A stretch of 64,000 nucleotides of DNA from Agelas oroides (lineage: Eukaryota > Porifera > Demospongiae > Agelasida > Agelasidae), in the NCBI GenBank assembly GCA_949130485.1, contig OX422184.1, forward strand, positions 6,800,655-6,864,654, written 5' to 3'. The translations under genes and the position numbers were made by a program. This document shows, one piece after another, positions 1 through 11,751 of this stretch (its first letter is position 1; the number at the start of each line of letters is the position of its first letter). The notes under the pieces were generated by a model. It saw only the letters and a list, made by a program, of their open reading frames with translations, had not been told where the DNA came from and ran no database searches.

Positions 1-669
1 ATAGGTGAATAATTCATCTTGGTTACTCCACCGTGGGCTCAAAAGCAAATCCACATCCAAATGATCCATTTTAAACTTTAGGGCAACATTTGTCTTTTGC
101 AGAAACACATAGTTTTTAAGGTGCTTTTTTAAATATTCTTTCAATTTGTCCAGGATATCTTCATAGCTGTTTTCTGCTGGATCTCTGGCACATGGCAGTA
201 GACCTACATGTTGGTATATATTGTGCTACACAATGTTCACTTCTTACTTTAGCTGCGGGTAAGGAAGATCTTGCATCAACTTACTGGTTGAATATAGCAC
301 AAGGTCAATGTCATAGTGTCCATGGACTATTGTGCCTTGTCCCAAGGATCCTCCAACAAATATCTCTGAGGCTTTGATTCCTACACTTTGCTGAAATGAG
401 TCCTAGAAGTAAAAGAGATCATTTGTGATACTATAAACATTGGACCGGAGGACACAGAGCTTTGGTGGCTGTTCAGGTGTTGACAGATTGTCAGAAACAC
501 AACTACAAATAGTGTGCACTAATTGCTGTAAGCCCCAAACTCATCGCTATATCGTTGTAACCATAAAATAAGCAATCCTATACAGCTAGCAGATGATACT
601 ATTTCACATTATCCACTATAATTATAGCTTCTTTCAAAAATGGTTTTATCACAGGTAATGTTTCTGGCT
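1..669 (-). CDS. OAS-like nucleotidyltransferase, partial
   Basis: Enzymes of this family make 2'-5'-linked oligoadenylates or related nucleotide second messengers in innate immunity. Three exons can be joined on the minus strand. Exon 285-402 follows a pyrimidine-rich acceptor and encodes the nucleotidyltransferase P-loop GGSLGQGT followed by DIDLVLYS, the first two metal-binding aspartates. It ends in phase 1 at a GTAAGT donor. Exon 1-182 (acceptor at 184-183) continues in frame and holds the third aspartate in DVDLLLSPRWS. An upstream exon around 608-669 (ending LKEAIIIVDN) fits phase 0 and the N-terminal helix of OAS, but is less certain. The C-terminal OAS1 domain lies beyond the left edge and the first exon was not found. 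The GG-S and D-x-D pattern is seen; OAS rather than another cGAS/OAS-like enzyme is inferred from the flanking residues and from known sponge OAS genes. Confidence 0.72.
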
Positions 670-714
670 CTATGTAGAGGTGTTGGAGTCAAGGGTCAGA
701 TGTAAATGGTCCTC

Positions 715-1115
715 TACCTATAATGCGGACACCATTGGTGCCATCTAAAGTGTCCTGAGAAAAGAGGTGTCCCTACTTCGGAGGCTTATGGTATATTTCT
801 GGTAGACATTGCAATACATACTCCTGCCGTTGAGTGCTACGAAGGCTGGTTCCAGAGCTCTCCCTTGCTGTACTCTGGCGACAAAGGGTAACCAGAAGCT
901 AGAACCAGTGTTATCATAAGTGAATTTATCAGCGGTGCTGGACAATCTTGTGTGAGAGGCATGCCAGCATCCGCATTATCAAGTACTTTTGTACAGTCCA
1001 GGTACTAGAGGGACCTAAAACCCTGTCCATTTTACGGAATAGCGAGGTGTCCGAACTTGGGAGAATTCTTAAGTATTGTGTTAAGGGAGGTTTCAGTGTA
1101 TTCTCACAAAGCCAG
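715..1115. repeat. dispersed repeat, copy 1 of 2
   Basis: About 400 bp that aligns with 33560-34035 in the same orientation. Shared blocks include GAGGTGTCCCT, a GTATATTTC(T/C)(G/A)GTAG block, a GAGCT(C/T)TCCCTTGCTGTAC block, TGGACAATCTT and a closing TTTCA(G/C)TGTA. The recurring GGTGTCC(G/C) phrases suggest an internally repetitive non-autonomous element. No coding capacity was recognised. Confidence 0.6.
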
Positions 1116-2480
1116 ACTCTCTGTTGCTTCAGATGTGCTTTGTGCAACTAGTTGCTATATAGGAGACTACTCTGAGGATAAGAGATGCTATGTAAAATAG
1201 CATTTCTGCAGTGAGTAACGTATGTCATGGTGCATGGGCATAGCAACAACATATACCAGACATACTTGTGCATTTGGGCTTATAGCATCAGCACAGGCTG
1301 CCTACAATTGAATTTCTGCCATAACAACACACAGCTCTCAGAGCTTGGCATGAATCCCTGGGTCTCCGGTCTTCAGGTCCTTGGATCCAGTGCTTACACT
1401 CAATTATTTTGTTGTACGTCATTAATATTGCATGAAACACTTACAAAAAAGCCTGGAAGTGAAATATTTGGTGATACCTGGTAGCAATACGTTCAATACT
1501 AAGGAATGTTTAATTATTAATTAATTAATTAGGTAATGTTCCTATACAAATGCAAATGGATTTACCATTACAGTTTCTTTTAAAGCTATATAGTATAGTG
1601 CGTTGGCGGATCAAAGGTACTGCAAGGTATGGCATATACACCCCTGACTCAGCAATAAACTCCTTGCAGTTGCGACCGCAGGGAGTATATTGCAAATTGC
1701 TAATATACACTCAGCAATATACTGGTTCAGTGAGTGTTTATAGCAGCATAGTTAATGAACTTCAAATTGGCAAATATCACAACTGCAGCAACTTGCCAAA
1801 TATACACCCTGACTCAGCAATATTAGTGGTTGAGTGAGTGTATATAGCAGTTAATTTGGTTCAAATTGGAAAATATCACAACTGCAGTACAGAGAAACAA
1901 ATTTTTGCAATGGAAGGGCCAATTCTCCCTGGTCCTCACTTGGAGAGTACTAGCTTAACAACCAAAGCGTCACACGTTTTTGAGTCTATTCGTGCAGTGA
2001 CACAATGCTTACTTGGCATGTAAAACCACACATGGTTGGACACACGCTACTGCTTCCCGGCAGCTAGCCACTACCCTGACCGATGCCGATGACAGTTTCA
2101 CTTGTCAGGCAGTTGATCCAACTAGGACCAATTTTTGTATTCGACGAGTCGTTGCCACCACTGCCAGCAGAACTGGGAGCCTGGACATTCTACTGCCAAC
2201 TCGAATCATTGTTCAATGACCGCCAGCTTCCAATAGAAGCTATGCACAAGGTCAACCAATGTAACATACAGACTTATTAAAATACTTCAACAAATATACC
2301 AGAATACAGATTTCAAATAATAAATATATCATTTAGTCTCTTTGAGCATACCTCCTTCTATTGAGGAGGCTGCATTGCTCTGGCTTCAGAAATAAGATTT
2401 TTCTTCATTTGCAAATAACAACCCTTCAGATGGTTGTTAGTTCCATAATTTTGTACTGGCCATTCATTCAAATGCAATTG
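1116..2480. other. no gene recognised
   Basis: Short open frames here have no recognisable domain and no convincing exon structure. The stretch holds a TTAA-type AT repeat near 1511-1532 and the tandem duplication described separately. Confidence 0.5.
1713..1890. repeat. two-copy tandem repeat, ~100 bp unit
   Basis: Two adjacent units each contain a GCAATAT...GTGAGTGT(T/A)TATAGCAG block and end in AAATATCACAACTGCAG. The units differ by scattered substitutions and small indels, so the duplication is not recent. Confidence 0.6.
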
Positions 2481-2489
2481 AAATACCCA

Positions 2490-2945
2490 TTGCTTTGATC
2501 AACCGGTTGGTGAATTGGTCCTCCATTGTTGGTCCCAAGATCAGCAATCCATCAAATCAGATCTTGTCGACTCCTTTGGTCCAGGGTCACCTTCCACTCA
2601 TATGGGTGGTGGAGGGAGAGCCTTTTCTGTTTTTGAGCCATTGGAGAGCATGATAATACAGTGGTGCTGGAGTGATCGCAATGTGAGTTGCAGCTAAGAC
2701 TCCTACCATGTGATGTACCCACCTGTTGTACCTGGAGGAGCTTTCTGCATTCTTGTTTGATTTCCTTAATCTTCACTTTGGGGAGCTTGAAGGTCATTGT
2801 CTTTGAATGTATGATGAACCCCAGATATTCGATTCTCCAGGTTGCTTTGCAAAGGGACTTCTCCATGCTCACAACAAAACCTAGGGATTCCAGTTGCTTC
2901 TTTGTCAACTGGAAGGTTTGTTCTGTCCCGGAGCTTATGAACTGT
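2490..2945 (-). pseudogene. DIRS-type retrotransposon RT/RNase H fragment
   Basis: The minus strand encodes a block typical of DIRS/Ngaro-like reverse transcriptases: LESLGFVVSMEKS, then IEYLGFIIHSKTMTFKLPK. It is followed after a frameshift by the start of the RNase H-side region (VTLDQRSRQDL, then the continuation I.DLGPTMEDQFTNRL). The fingers/palm region upstream is missing and the reading frame breaks at least twice, so it is a dead fragment. The family assignment rests on the LGF...EKS and YLGFI.(N/H)S.TM.. pattern. Confidence 0.6.
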
Positions 2946-3035
2946 TACGCGAGAAGAAGCGTCAGACTAGCATACCCATCCTGTGTCGAATCACACTTTA
3001 AAAACACGCCTTATATGGGTTTTAACCTACTTGTG

Positions 3036-3054
3036 CCCCCCCCCCCCCCCCCCC
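3036..3054. repeat. poly-C tract
   Basis: A run of 19 C residues separates the RT fragment from the gag-like fragment. Such tracts are length-unstable and are a likely assembly weak point. Confidence 0.9.
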
Positions 3055-3168
3055 ACCTACTGTGACAATAGCCACCTGCTTGGCTTCTTATAATGAAGTA
3101 GGTGCAAACATGCAGGTACCTTATAAGGCGCATTTTGAGGCACCAAATTCCACAGAGGGTGGGGCCAA

Positions 3169-3700
3169 CTAATGTATGGCAGTTTGGTGCTCATAAGCTC
3201 CTGTTCTGTCCCTTCCTTGCATTTTTCTATGATCAGCAAATCGTTCAGGTAGCCAACATATAGTTAGTTGGTCTGGATTTTGGGTATCACGTGATTTGTC
3301 CAATCTTTTCCCTGCAAAATCCATCATGAACTGGTCCAATTTCGGTGGGGAGGCTACCGGAGTGTCGGGGTTCAGATGTACCCTGAGCACGTCTGTTCTT
3401 TCCTCTTTGAAAAAGGTTCTTTGGAAGTGCTTTTCCATGTAGTTGTTCTCTACATTGGGTGCTCGAAAGCTGAATTATTTCATCTCTTTCTCTTTAGAAG
3501 GATTGAAGGGCGTGGTCAAATCTTCATTGACAGCATCCATCTTCCTTCTCTTGCGAGAGGTGGTATGTCGGTGGTTCTCATCTTCCAAAGAGCTGTCGCT
3601 CAAGTCTGTCTGGCCTACTTGCTCCCTTTTCTGGTGGCTATGGAGGAGTGTTCAGTTCCACAGCTTGGCTCTCGCTCTCTCTAGAAGGTATAGTCAGTAC
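3169..3700 (-). pseudogene. DIRS-like gag-type fragment
   Basis: Minus-strand coding remnant upstream of the RT fragment and in the same direction, as expected for an element ordered gag then RT. It contains FKEERTDVLRVHLNPDTP, a PPKLDQFMMDFAGKRLDKS block, and upstream in another frame DAVNEDLTTPFNPSKEKEM with stops. The assignment to gag is by position and a weak resemblance to the KLD motif of DIRS/Ngaro gag proteins. It may instead be an unrelated element ORF. Confidence 0.35.
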
Positions 3701-3990
3701 CTTTTCCAGCGGCACTTGGTAAACGTGTAGCTAGTCAGTACTATCTGCGTGCATCAGGAATGCCCCTTCTCCGGCCTGGTCAGGGCTGTGGAGGAGTTCG
3801 GCAACATTTGGCTGCACTTTGGATTCTTAGCTATATAAGCCATCTCTTCGGCGCTCAGCGCGTCGAGGGAGGTCATGTCCTCAGATGCAACTGAATCGTT
3901 CTGTCAGCTCCATTGACCCCTCGGACATCTTGCCTAATGACCGATGAGTAATACGCAGGATCACTGGTACCATTTCGATGATGGCCGAGT

Positions 3991-6120
3991 GTTACTCATA
4001 AGCAAAGAAGACTGAAGTCACCAAGAGAAACAGATTGCATTGCTGTTGTTTTGGTGTCACGTGAGTTATTACCCTTTGAATTTGCTGTCACTAGGCATAG
4101 AAGAAGGCTAAACACATGGTCATATTCGCACCCGAAAGCTCCGAAGTACAATTCCAGTAGCCCAAGCATTTTTACAGAGTGAGGTGGTGCAAGAGGGAAA
4201 TGCCAGAAAAGTTGGCTGTAGCAGACCAATCATGGGAGAATCATCACCCCATCAAGTGGTAGGAGACGTAGTGCCAGGACTCCAGGAGACAAGAGTAACT
4301 ACTGGTGAAGGAACCTCTACACATGTAGAAGAGGGCTTTAACTGCATGCATGGGAAGGACTATAATTCCCAGATTCCCTGGGTTGCTGAATTGCAGTGAT
4401 GAGGTGACAAGAGGAAGGAGCAAATCCTTTGATGTGTTTTATTACTAGAGCATGAGCTATAAGTGGTTGTCTTTTTTTTGTTTGACTGGTAAAGTGTTTA
4501 GTCGAAGTGGAGATAACCACAAGTTGGTAACAGATAAACCACTTTTTCATTTCTGCAAGGGCCAACAGAGAAGCAACTATTTCTGGATATACACTTAAAG
4601 CAATTCTATCACTTATTTATGTACAGCAATGTATTTATGGGTAGTTTCTTTGCAGATCATGCCAATGAGCATATAGACCAGCTTCAATGTGTCTCAAATG
4701 TCTAATGGTCTCCACAATCATGTACAATGCACTATAATGCACAATCTGGAGTAAATGGATTTGGAGAATGCATCTTGGGATGAGAATATGGCTTAGTTGC
4801 AAACTGTTAAACATAATTATAACGCAAATTAGAACTAAAGGGCACTTGAAACTATTGTGAGACGCAAATTGGATAGGATGACAATATAACAACAGTATGC
4901 AAATGAAGTGCAAGGCAATGCAAAGCCCCTCCTTACACATTGTCACACAGGTCTATAGTCAAAACTCCAACATGTACTATTACTTGACATAGTTTCAGTC
5001 GAACTAAAGTAGTTACAACTTCACCCACAGCCTTACTTAGCCTGAAAAAGTCTGTTGTTGATCCACAAGTCACAGTATAAGTGGTGGAGTTCTGTACCTA
5101 CGTTTGTGTAGGTTGGGCAGTTGGCTGTGTATATAGTATGTAACTATATAGCTCAGCCAAGGCCACTCCCATTTAAATTGATTGACTGTTTCCCATCCCC
5201 CCCCCCATGTGTATAATTTTCCCATTGTTCCTGTTAGGTACACCAAGAGTTGCAGAATTACAGGGGCAAGTGGGGTTCGAGCCTCCACTTCACAAATATT
5301 TGTGTTGCTGTATTTGCTAATATGGCAGCAAGTAATACTGCTTGGTACCTTTCATAGACTCTTAATGATGAAACTTCTTAACAGTGAGTGGCAGTGTGCA
5401 GAGCCATGAAGAAGGTTAACTATAGCATTGTATATTTAACTGTCAGTCTGTTTTCGCCCGGTCACTACAGTTATGTGTCTGGTCCACAGTGATTGTGTTT
5501 CAGCCAGCATGCTAGGCGGGAAGAACATAGTATCACCCTCATGTCACCTAGCTTGCAATACTTTAATAATGCACTAGCTTGAAATATGCAGTGTACCTCC
5601 CAAGAGTTTCAACTTTGTGTGCAAAAGTACCTACATTGAACACCACCACACATAACTTGTCCTCTCCGCCTATTGCTACATTTTCAGTGGAACGATTTAA
5701 TATAAATCACACTTTTGTCAGTTTGCTGTAGACTACTTAATTATGTAATATAACGGCAAGCATGCTATACTGTATTGGTACTGTATTGCAGTGGCTGACT
5801 GCAGTGCTCCCATCATGAACAGTGTACAACTGTCCAGAATAAGCAGCATGGCATGATGTGCACATACTATCCTGTTCCCAACATGACACACACTCAGTAT
5901 AATGGCTGATCATGAAAGTTCAAGCAAGCTCACCTACAAACCTGCTCTCCCATACATGCTGCATATATCTATCCTAGCTGAGAGCCTATGAGTTTTTCAT
6001 CTTTACCTATGGTTGCTATAGTTTATGTATCGACCAGGCTCTGGCCATGACAGTCGTGACAACTTTACACCCACAGCTCCACCCACCGGATGCGGCATTG
6101 CCTACTGTCAGATAGTCTCG
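3991..6120. other. no gene recognised
   Basis: Open frames up to ~100 codons occur on both strands, but none shows a domain, signal peptide or consistent exon joining. No repeat family was recognised apart from simple tracts (a C-run near 5199-5206). Confidence 0.5.
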
Positions 6121-6160
6121 TCCCCAGACCTAATTTTTCGCGCGCCCTGCGGACTCGTCG

Positions 6161-6431
6161 AAAAATAGGGTCTGGACACTTTCACTACGAAAACTGGGGC
6201 AAGTTTACATATGGCGGTCAGTAAATTGGGTGATTGTAGGTGTTAATCACATTATCAGCTACCGGCAGCGTTTGCTTTGGCGCCAAAAAATTTGCAAGCT
6301 GGCTATTTGTGATGACGCATAACGCAATTTACTTTACCTGAACAATCTGATTGGTGCGACAACATGCCAATACGCTCGTATGATTACGCCCCAGTTTTTC
6401 CAGTGAACGTGTCCAGACCCTATTTTTCAAA
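6161..6431. mobile_element. MITE-like element with ~43-bp inverted termini
   Basis: The left arm at 6161-6204 and the right arm at 6388-6431 are inverted copies with a few mismatches. Each carries GAAAAATAGGGTCTGGACAC on its own strand and ends internally in ACTGGGGC. A third, partial inverted copy of the outer part lies at 6127-6150 (CAGACCTAATTTTTCG). No ORF was recognised inside. A target duplication could not be fixed. Confidence 0.6.
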
Positions 6432-7011
6432 CTTTTTTGTCACCAAAAATAAAGTCGTGGAGACCGATTTACAACTAGCGAAGACGGTGAAACTACGCAA
6501 AAATACCGTGCGAAGGGCGACTCGAAGCAGTTTTTGCGATATCGCCTTCCGTCCCGTTGTTTCAAGGAAATTTGGTAAGACAGTAAGTTTTTCCTTTCTA
6601 TTTCGAGTACCATTTACCGTAGCGGCAAAAAACGTTTCGAGCCGCCATAGAGTTTATTAATGCGCATCTCCAACAGCGAGATCAAGTCGCTAGCGTACTT
6701 CGTACTGTAGATTTTTGGTGAATAGTCTGCGGGGACACTCGTGTGCGTACTGTGGCTACAAAGTGAGCTACTTCAACGGTTTTCCCTGTACACACTCACT
6801 ACCCTCCCTGCTTCATATTCAGTAGGTTTTGTTGTACTGGGATGAATTCTGTACGAGAAATTTTGTGTTGATATATTTCATAAACCACGCCCACCGGGAC
6901 TATCCCGCCACCTTAATAAACATGAACCTTTTCCTATGCCGATTTGTTCATTGTATAATTGACCCATCATTCTGAATTACTGCACAGGGGAGACATGGAG
7001 CTGCCTGTTTG

Positions 7012-7051
7012 CTAGCCTCGTACAGAATGAGACTGGGTACGAGGCTATCTG
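7012..7051. repeat. foldback element of the CTCGTTCCCAG family, short copy
   Basis: A 40-bp copy starting TAGCCTCGTAC and ending GGGTACGAGGCTA, so the ends are inverted repeats. The same terminal motif recurs at several other places in the window (9.27, 14.9-15.6, 18.3, 26.0, 26.8, 32.4 and 60.2 kb). Confidence 0.6.
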
Positions 7052-7907
7052 TTCGGCAGGTTTTGAACGCTATCGGTTGTTTCATGAAGTACACAGTCAC
7101 ACTGCCAAATGCTGCTAGTATAATACAGGGATGGCGAGTTGACGGCCAAGAGTAACTACTGGTGAAGGAGCTCTAATAAGCTCAGCGCGTTCGAAAAATG
7201 ATCACATTAGAGTGGCCTAAAATTATGATAGGGCACGAAGCACTACTGGTTGGGGCAGGCCAAACAGCATACCTGTTTCAACACATCAGACAGCATACCT
7301 GTTTCAACACATCAGATACCGTTTTCACAATTTTTCTTGCACTTCTTATGGGTCTTCTAACTCTTGGAGTAGCCATTCGCGCGACCGATCAACTAGTGTG
7401 GGGTGGGGTGGGGTGGGAGTTCACTTTGTTCACAACACTTCGAGTACGGAAGTAACTAGGGATACACATTGTGCAAATGGACCTCGCTCCGCGAACGTCC
7501 GCGTTTGCCCTCGTATTTCCCAAGTATAGTTTCTACGTTCCCAATCCACGTATCCTGGGAACCAGACCAGTCTTACCATGTAAAAATGGCTGCTGTTGTA
7601 AGCTTGAGTTGGTAGAACAAAGAGCATGTTTGTCTTATGGTACAGTCGCTATTTGTCTGCCGTGGGTTGCTCACAGGTGAAACTGTCATACCAGTAAGTT
7701 TGGTAGCTGTTGTGCCTACCCTTCTGGAGAAATCCGTGTTTTGCGGATATCTCACTCCTGCATCTGTTTCCCTTGGGCTACCGACACAGTTCGCTCACAG
7801 TTGTTTAGTAACAGCTAGAGGTTTCATGCCTACCAGTCTGATAGTGATCCCGTAGACCATTGTTGAGATATCGAAGTTTTTAGGCCAACTTCCGGTTTAC
7901 CATTGAT

Positions 7908-7933
7908 GACGACGACGACGACGACGACGACGA
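7908..7933. repeat. (GAC)n microsatellite
   Basis: About eight GAC triplets in a row in otherwise non-coding sequence. Confidence 0.9.
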
Positions 7934-8044
7934 AAAATCTCAATTGAACGCGTGTATAGCCTCGCTTCGCTCGGAACAATAGTCACGGGATCGTCTTAGT
8001 TTATACGGGAGTTCCCGGATCCCCATACCCACAGATAATCTAGT

Positions 8045-8340
8045 TATGTTTAGATTTTAACCTTCTTTCTACGTAATTTAACTTAAATTCTGAACTGGCA
8101 TGCATTTAGAGAGTATGCAGCATATCAAGGTGAAAGAGAACAAGTAAGGATAATACCAGTAAGCTAAAGTAGTCAGGATGAAGGTATATATTCGTAGCAG
8201 CTGTGGAGGGGGAAATGGATTGTACAGCTCAGAGCTAGCCTTCCATAAGAGGCATGTTGGATCTCCAAAGATGACCATTTGATGGTACAGTCTGCTCTTG
8301 AGGCCTAAATTTGTCTTCTATTGGGCAGCAAAGGCTTGTA
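8045..8340. repeat. dispersed repeat shared with 18757-19040
   Basis: Both copies start TTAGATTTTAACC(T/C)TCTTT and share blocks such as GAACAAGTAAG, CTCAGAGC and GGGCAGCAAAG in the same order and orientation. Divergence is high. It flanks the decayed selenoprotein copy at 18.4-18.7 kb, but no coding function was recognised. Confidence 0.55.
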
Positions 8341-9265
8341 AAAGGTTTACTATTCCACATGAGTTTTTGATCATTTGTGTGCATCTTCCAATGGCAGGCC
8401 AAACAGAGCAGTGTGCATTTAATATCGGCATGTACTGCAAGGTAACTGTGCTGCACTCAAACTCCTCGTAGAAGGTGTACCTTACTACCTATACCGCTTA
8501 CTAGTTGATATGCTGCATTCTTACTCAGTGTACTGTCACTAGTGGTCACTGCATGTTAAAGACAGCCACCTCTTTTTTGTTACGGCCACTACTCCTGGTC
8601 CCAGTTGTACTAATCTTGTGCAAAATGACCTGTATAAAGCAACCACCTGCCTGAAACAGCAAAAAAAAAAGTGCTGGTGCCATGGTGAGCATTATATCAC
8701 TGTAGCATACACAAGTCTTGCTTTACAAATTACATCATCTAAAATGTAAATGAGAAGAAAGAGGGGAGATGCTCTGAGAAAAATGGTAGCAGATGGTTTG
8801 GCATTGTGAAGTCTGAGACTGTCTGTGAACATAGCCTTGTGTGAGAGAGCCTGAGTACAAGGCTAAGGCAAAGCTATAAAATAATATACGATCCTTGCAC
8901 TGTGAGGGATTGATCACTGAATAAATATAAATTTGTACGAGGATCCAAGATTCAATGAAGAGTTCAGCCAGATTTCTGATTTCTAATCATGCAATCACTA
9001 CTACAACCTTTTCTCAGCGGACGGAGTACATAAATACAGACTCAGACAATTTCATCAAGTGAAAAAGTGATGGAAGTATCTGTTAAGCCCCATCCAGGTA
9101 GAACAGCACAGATAGAGGTCACAGGCTAGCACATGGATCATGGGATGCCTGACAGTGGAAGAGTTGGAACATACACCCAGGATGCTTGTCTTCAAATACA
9201 GGATGTCTCCCTTTCTCCAAGAGGGTTGCTAGAGGAAGGTTTGGTGTTTTCAGTCTGTACAAGTT
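8341..9265. other. no gene recognised
   Basis: No domain-bearing frame was found on either strand and no structured repeat beyond a short A-run near 8661. Confidence 0.45.
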
Positions 9266-9266
9266 G

Positions 9267-9360
9267 AGCATAGCCTCATTTCCAGGCCTTCCTTACTTAG
9301 CTTTCCATCACTTGCAGTGCCGACAGAAAGCTGGGTGGGAGCTTGGGAACAAAGCTAATT
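9267..9360. repeat. foldback/SINE-like element of the CTCGTTCCCAG family
   Basis: Starts AGCCTCATTTCCAGGCC, contains the block TCCATCACTTGCAGTG also seen near 26790, and ends GCTTGGGAACAAAGCTA. The ends are imperfect inverted repeats. No coding capacity. Confidence 0.6.
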
Positions 9361-9526
9361 TCAAGCTATCTTGCATTCCACTGTCTCCAGTAAACTATAT
9401 TACAGCAATCTTAAACTATATCCCACTTGCCTTGCATACCTCCATCTCTAGCAGTCCTTGTCTGCACTACCAGCCCCACCCCCAATGCATGCACAATGTC
9501 AACAATAGGAATGTGTAGCTTATGCC

Positions 9527-10290
9527 ACCTATTTTCCTAAGCTGCTCACCAAGCTTTGTATGGACTATGCCTCTGAACAATGGCAATTCTGGAGAGTTAC
9601 CAACTTGACCCAACTTCATGTAATGCTCCAACATTGCTACAGGGCAAGTAACCAAATCAGAATGTGCAATGACTATATATATATATATACCCAGGATCCA
9701 TCCCGATACTGATCTGTCTTGCTATCCTTGATAAACAACTCTGCATGGTCATGGAAAATGTGAACATCCGACTCTCTAAGGTGTGTTATTTCATTGAAGC
9801 ATAGAAATCCCACAAAGCCAACCAGGCAGATGGCAACTATCCACACATCGGAAAGTGATGCCTTCTCACCAGCAAAAGCATTGACCAGCTTCTCCAAGAT
9901 CTGTGGTGTGATAGGCTCTTTCTTGCAGGTCCTGCATGTGTGCCAGTATCCGCTTCGCAACCACAGCAACCTGCATGTTTTCTAGTGGGATCCTCCTCGC
10001 AAGCTAGCTGGTGGGCCCATGACAGAGCATTAGCAGCTTACTCCACAGGAGCACTGGTGGATGACTTTTGAATTAGGAAAACTAGGTAGAGTGCTACATG
10101 CAAGGGCGTGGCAGGCAGAATCTGTATTTTGATATGCCCCCACTTCTTCCAACGCAGGAAAGCACCAGTGTACTTCTTCACAGTGGAGGGTGCTCTGCCT
10201 CTAAGGACCACCACTGGCAGGAACCCTGCTAGAGTACTGAGCTCCGGATCATCATTGTCAGTGAGGTCTTGCCAAATGGGCTGCTTGAAT
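9527..10290 (-). pseudogene. tyrosine recombinase (DIRS/Ngaro/Crypton-type) relic
   Basis: Site-specific recombinases of this type integrate circular element DNA. After a likely splice acceptor near 10291 the minus strand reads the N-terminal SAM-like region (RGRAPSTVKKYTGAFLRWKKW). It then has an in-frame TAA and a frameshift, then the catalytic-domain segment ITPQILEKLVNAFAGEKASL...LVGFVGFLCFNEITHLRESDV...SKTDQYRDGSWV. After a TA repeat it continues TCPVAMLEHYMKLGQ...FRGIVHTKLGEQLRK. The C-terminal H-x-x-R...Y block is not visible. The TAA, the frameshift and the missing end make it inactive. It is not in the right order to belong to the RT fragment at 2.5 kb. Confidence 0.75.
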
Positions 10291-10302
10291 ATGTCTGAAT
10301 AA

Positions 10303-10741
10303 GTAATAAATTGTAATTATGGAACTCAACCAATTTCATGGAAAACAACGGAAACTACCCAGTAAAAAATTAGAGGTTGATTTAACCCAAGAAATGTCAT
10401 CTCAGTTGCAGTCTAGATTCGTGTTCCAGGTGGTTTTAGCTTGGTTTAGGGTTACATCCCTTGTCCAGTGGAAGTTTCTAGCGAACAATGAACTAGGTTG
10501 CAATTTTGTAATTGCATATTTCTGCCAAAAGGGGGTGGAACTCAGGCTATATTCATGTGTTATTGGATGAACTCTGAAAAATATTCATGCTAACAATTTG
10601 GGCAGTAATTGTGTACTTTTACACAAGTAGTCATGCCTTGTTGGAACTTTGAGTAGCAAAGGCTGTAACCCTACACTGTGGTTAAAGTGGGAGGCAGTTT
10701 AGGCCAAGGTCCTGCAACTGAGGTAGCTAACCCATCTTGGC
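10303..10741. other. no gene recognised
   Basis: Short frames only, with no recognisable domain or repeat; it ends at the TTAA of the next element. Confidence 0.45.
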
Positions 10742-11710
10742 TTAAGGTGGCAGAGAACCCTGTATTTTCAAGGTCAACATACCGGTACCTGGAATCCAAG
10801 CTGATAGAATTCTTTGTCTTTGTAAAACTTTTAGCGCACAGTCCGTTTTGGGAGTCTTCATCCCTTCACTGTCCGTAAAATTGGGGATTTTCCCCATTTC
10901 CTGTCAGCATTGGCATCCAATAATCAGTTTATAATTAAGTTAGTTAAGATGTGGCCTGGCGGAACCCCTCATGTGGTGGTCGGAACTTTGAAGATAAGCT
11001 TAGATCGACTAAAAAAAAAAAAAAAACAAGAAGGAGTTTAGTAGAGGCTGTAGTGTCAGTAGCTGTGAGTAGTGCATAATGCTTGCTTGTGAAAGCAAGC
11101 TTGTGTCCAGTGGCCAAGACTGTACTCATTGGGTAGGCCCAGGTCTTACGATCGTATGCCAAGCCTAGTAGGTGACCGTGGCCCGGTGCTTCGAGTGCTG
11201 GGCTGGGCTTTAACTAGAATGCGCAACATATCGTTGGTACCACGCTGCAGTAGACAAGAAAGCTGCAGAGGAGTTGTGTGGGGAACAGAACCGTGAGTTG
11301 TTTAGCGACATAAGGGGGAGAGGTGGGGCTAGTAATGCTTGCTTCCACTCGTGAATGAGCCCCTCCCATAGACAAGCTGTGAATTTCTTGAAATGTGCAT
11401 TCATTTGGTGCAGTCAAAGTTGTCCATTCCAAGAGTAGTGACAAACATGAGTCTAGCCTGAGAGTAGCTCTGAACATAAGCTGGCACAGACTGATTTGAG
11501 ATACATTGGTGGTTAGGACGCTACCTACAGTGAGCATGTAGATCGAGTGGCAATTTTGGCTCATGAATATATTAATGAGCTGCTAAAACCCAAAGCACAA
11601 TTGCCCTAAACCAAACCCTAACCCTGCAAGTAGGAGTAACCCTGGTCCTGACTGTAACCATGGTTTATGTTTTCGTTAACCTCCGCCGAGAGACTTCACT
11701 GCCACCTTAA
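10742..11710. mobile_element. TTAA-flanked non-autonomous DNA transposon, copy 1
   Basis: The element is bounded by TTAA on both sides and by short inverted termini: left TTAAGGTGGCAGAGAA, right (complement) TTAAGGTGGCAGTGAA. TTAA duplication is the hallmark of piggyBac-type insertion; assignment to that superfamily is inferred from the target site alone. An internal A-run lies near 11011-11027. A second copy with high identity lies at 47466-48479. No transposase frame is present, so it would need a partner in trans. Confidence 0.8.
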
Positions 11711-11751
11711 ATCAATCTCCAGTTTTCAGTTCCAGTGTATGATACCTGCAG

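Noticed and set aside
5215..5295. GGGGTTCGAGCCTCC resembling a tRNA T-arm
   Set aside because: No box A, no D-arm and no acceptor pairing at the right distance.
6364..6660. 98-codon plus-strand frame
   Set aside because: Overlaps the right arm of the MITE, has no domain and no exon context.
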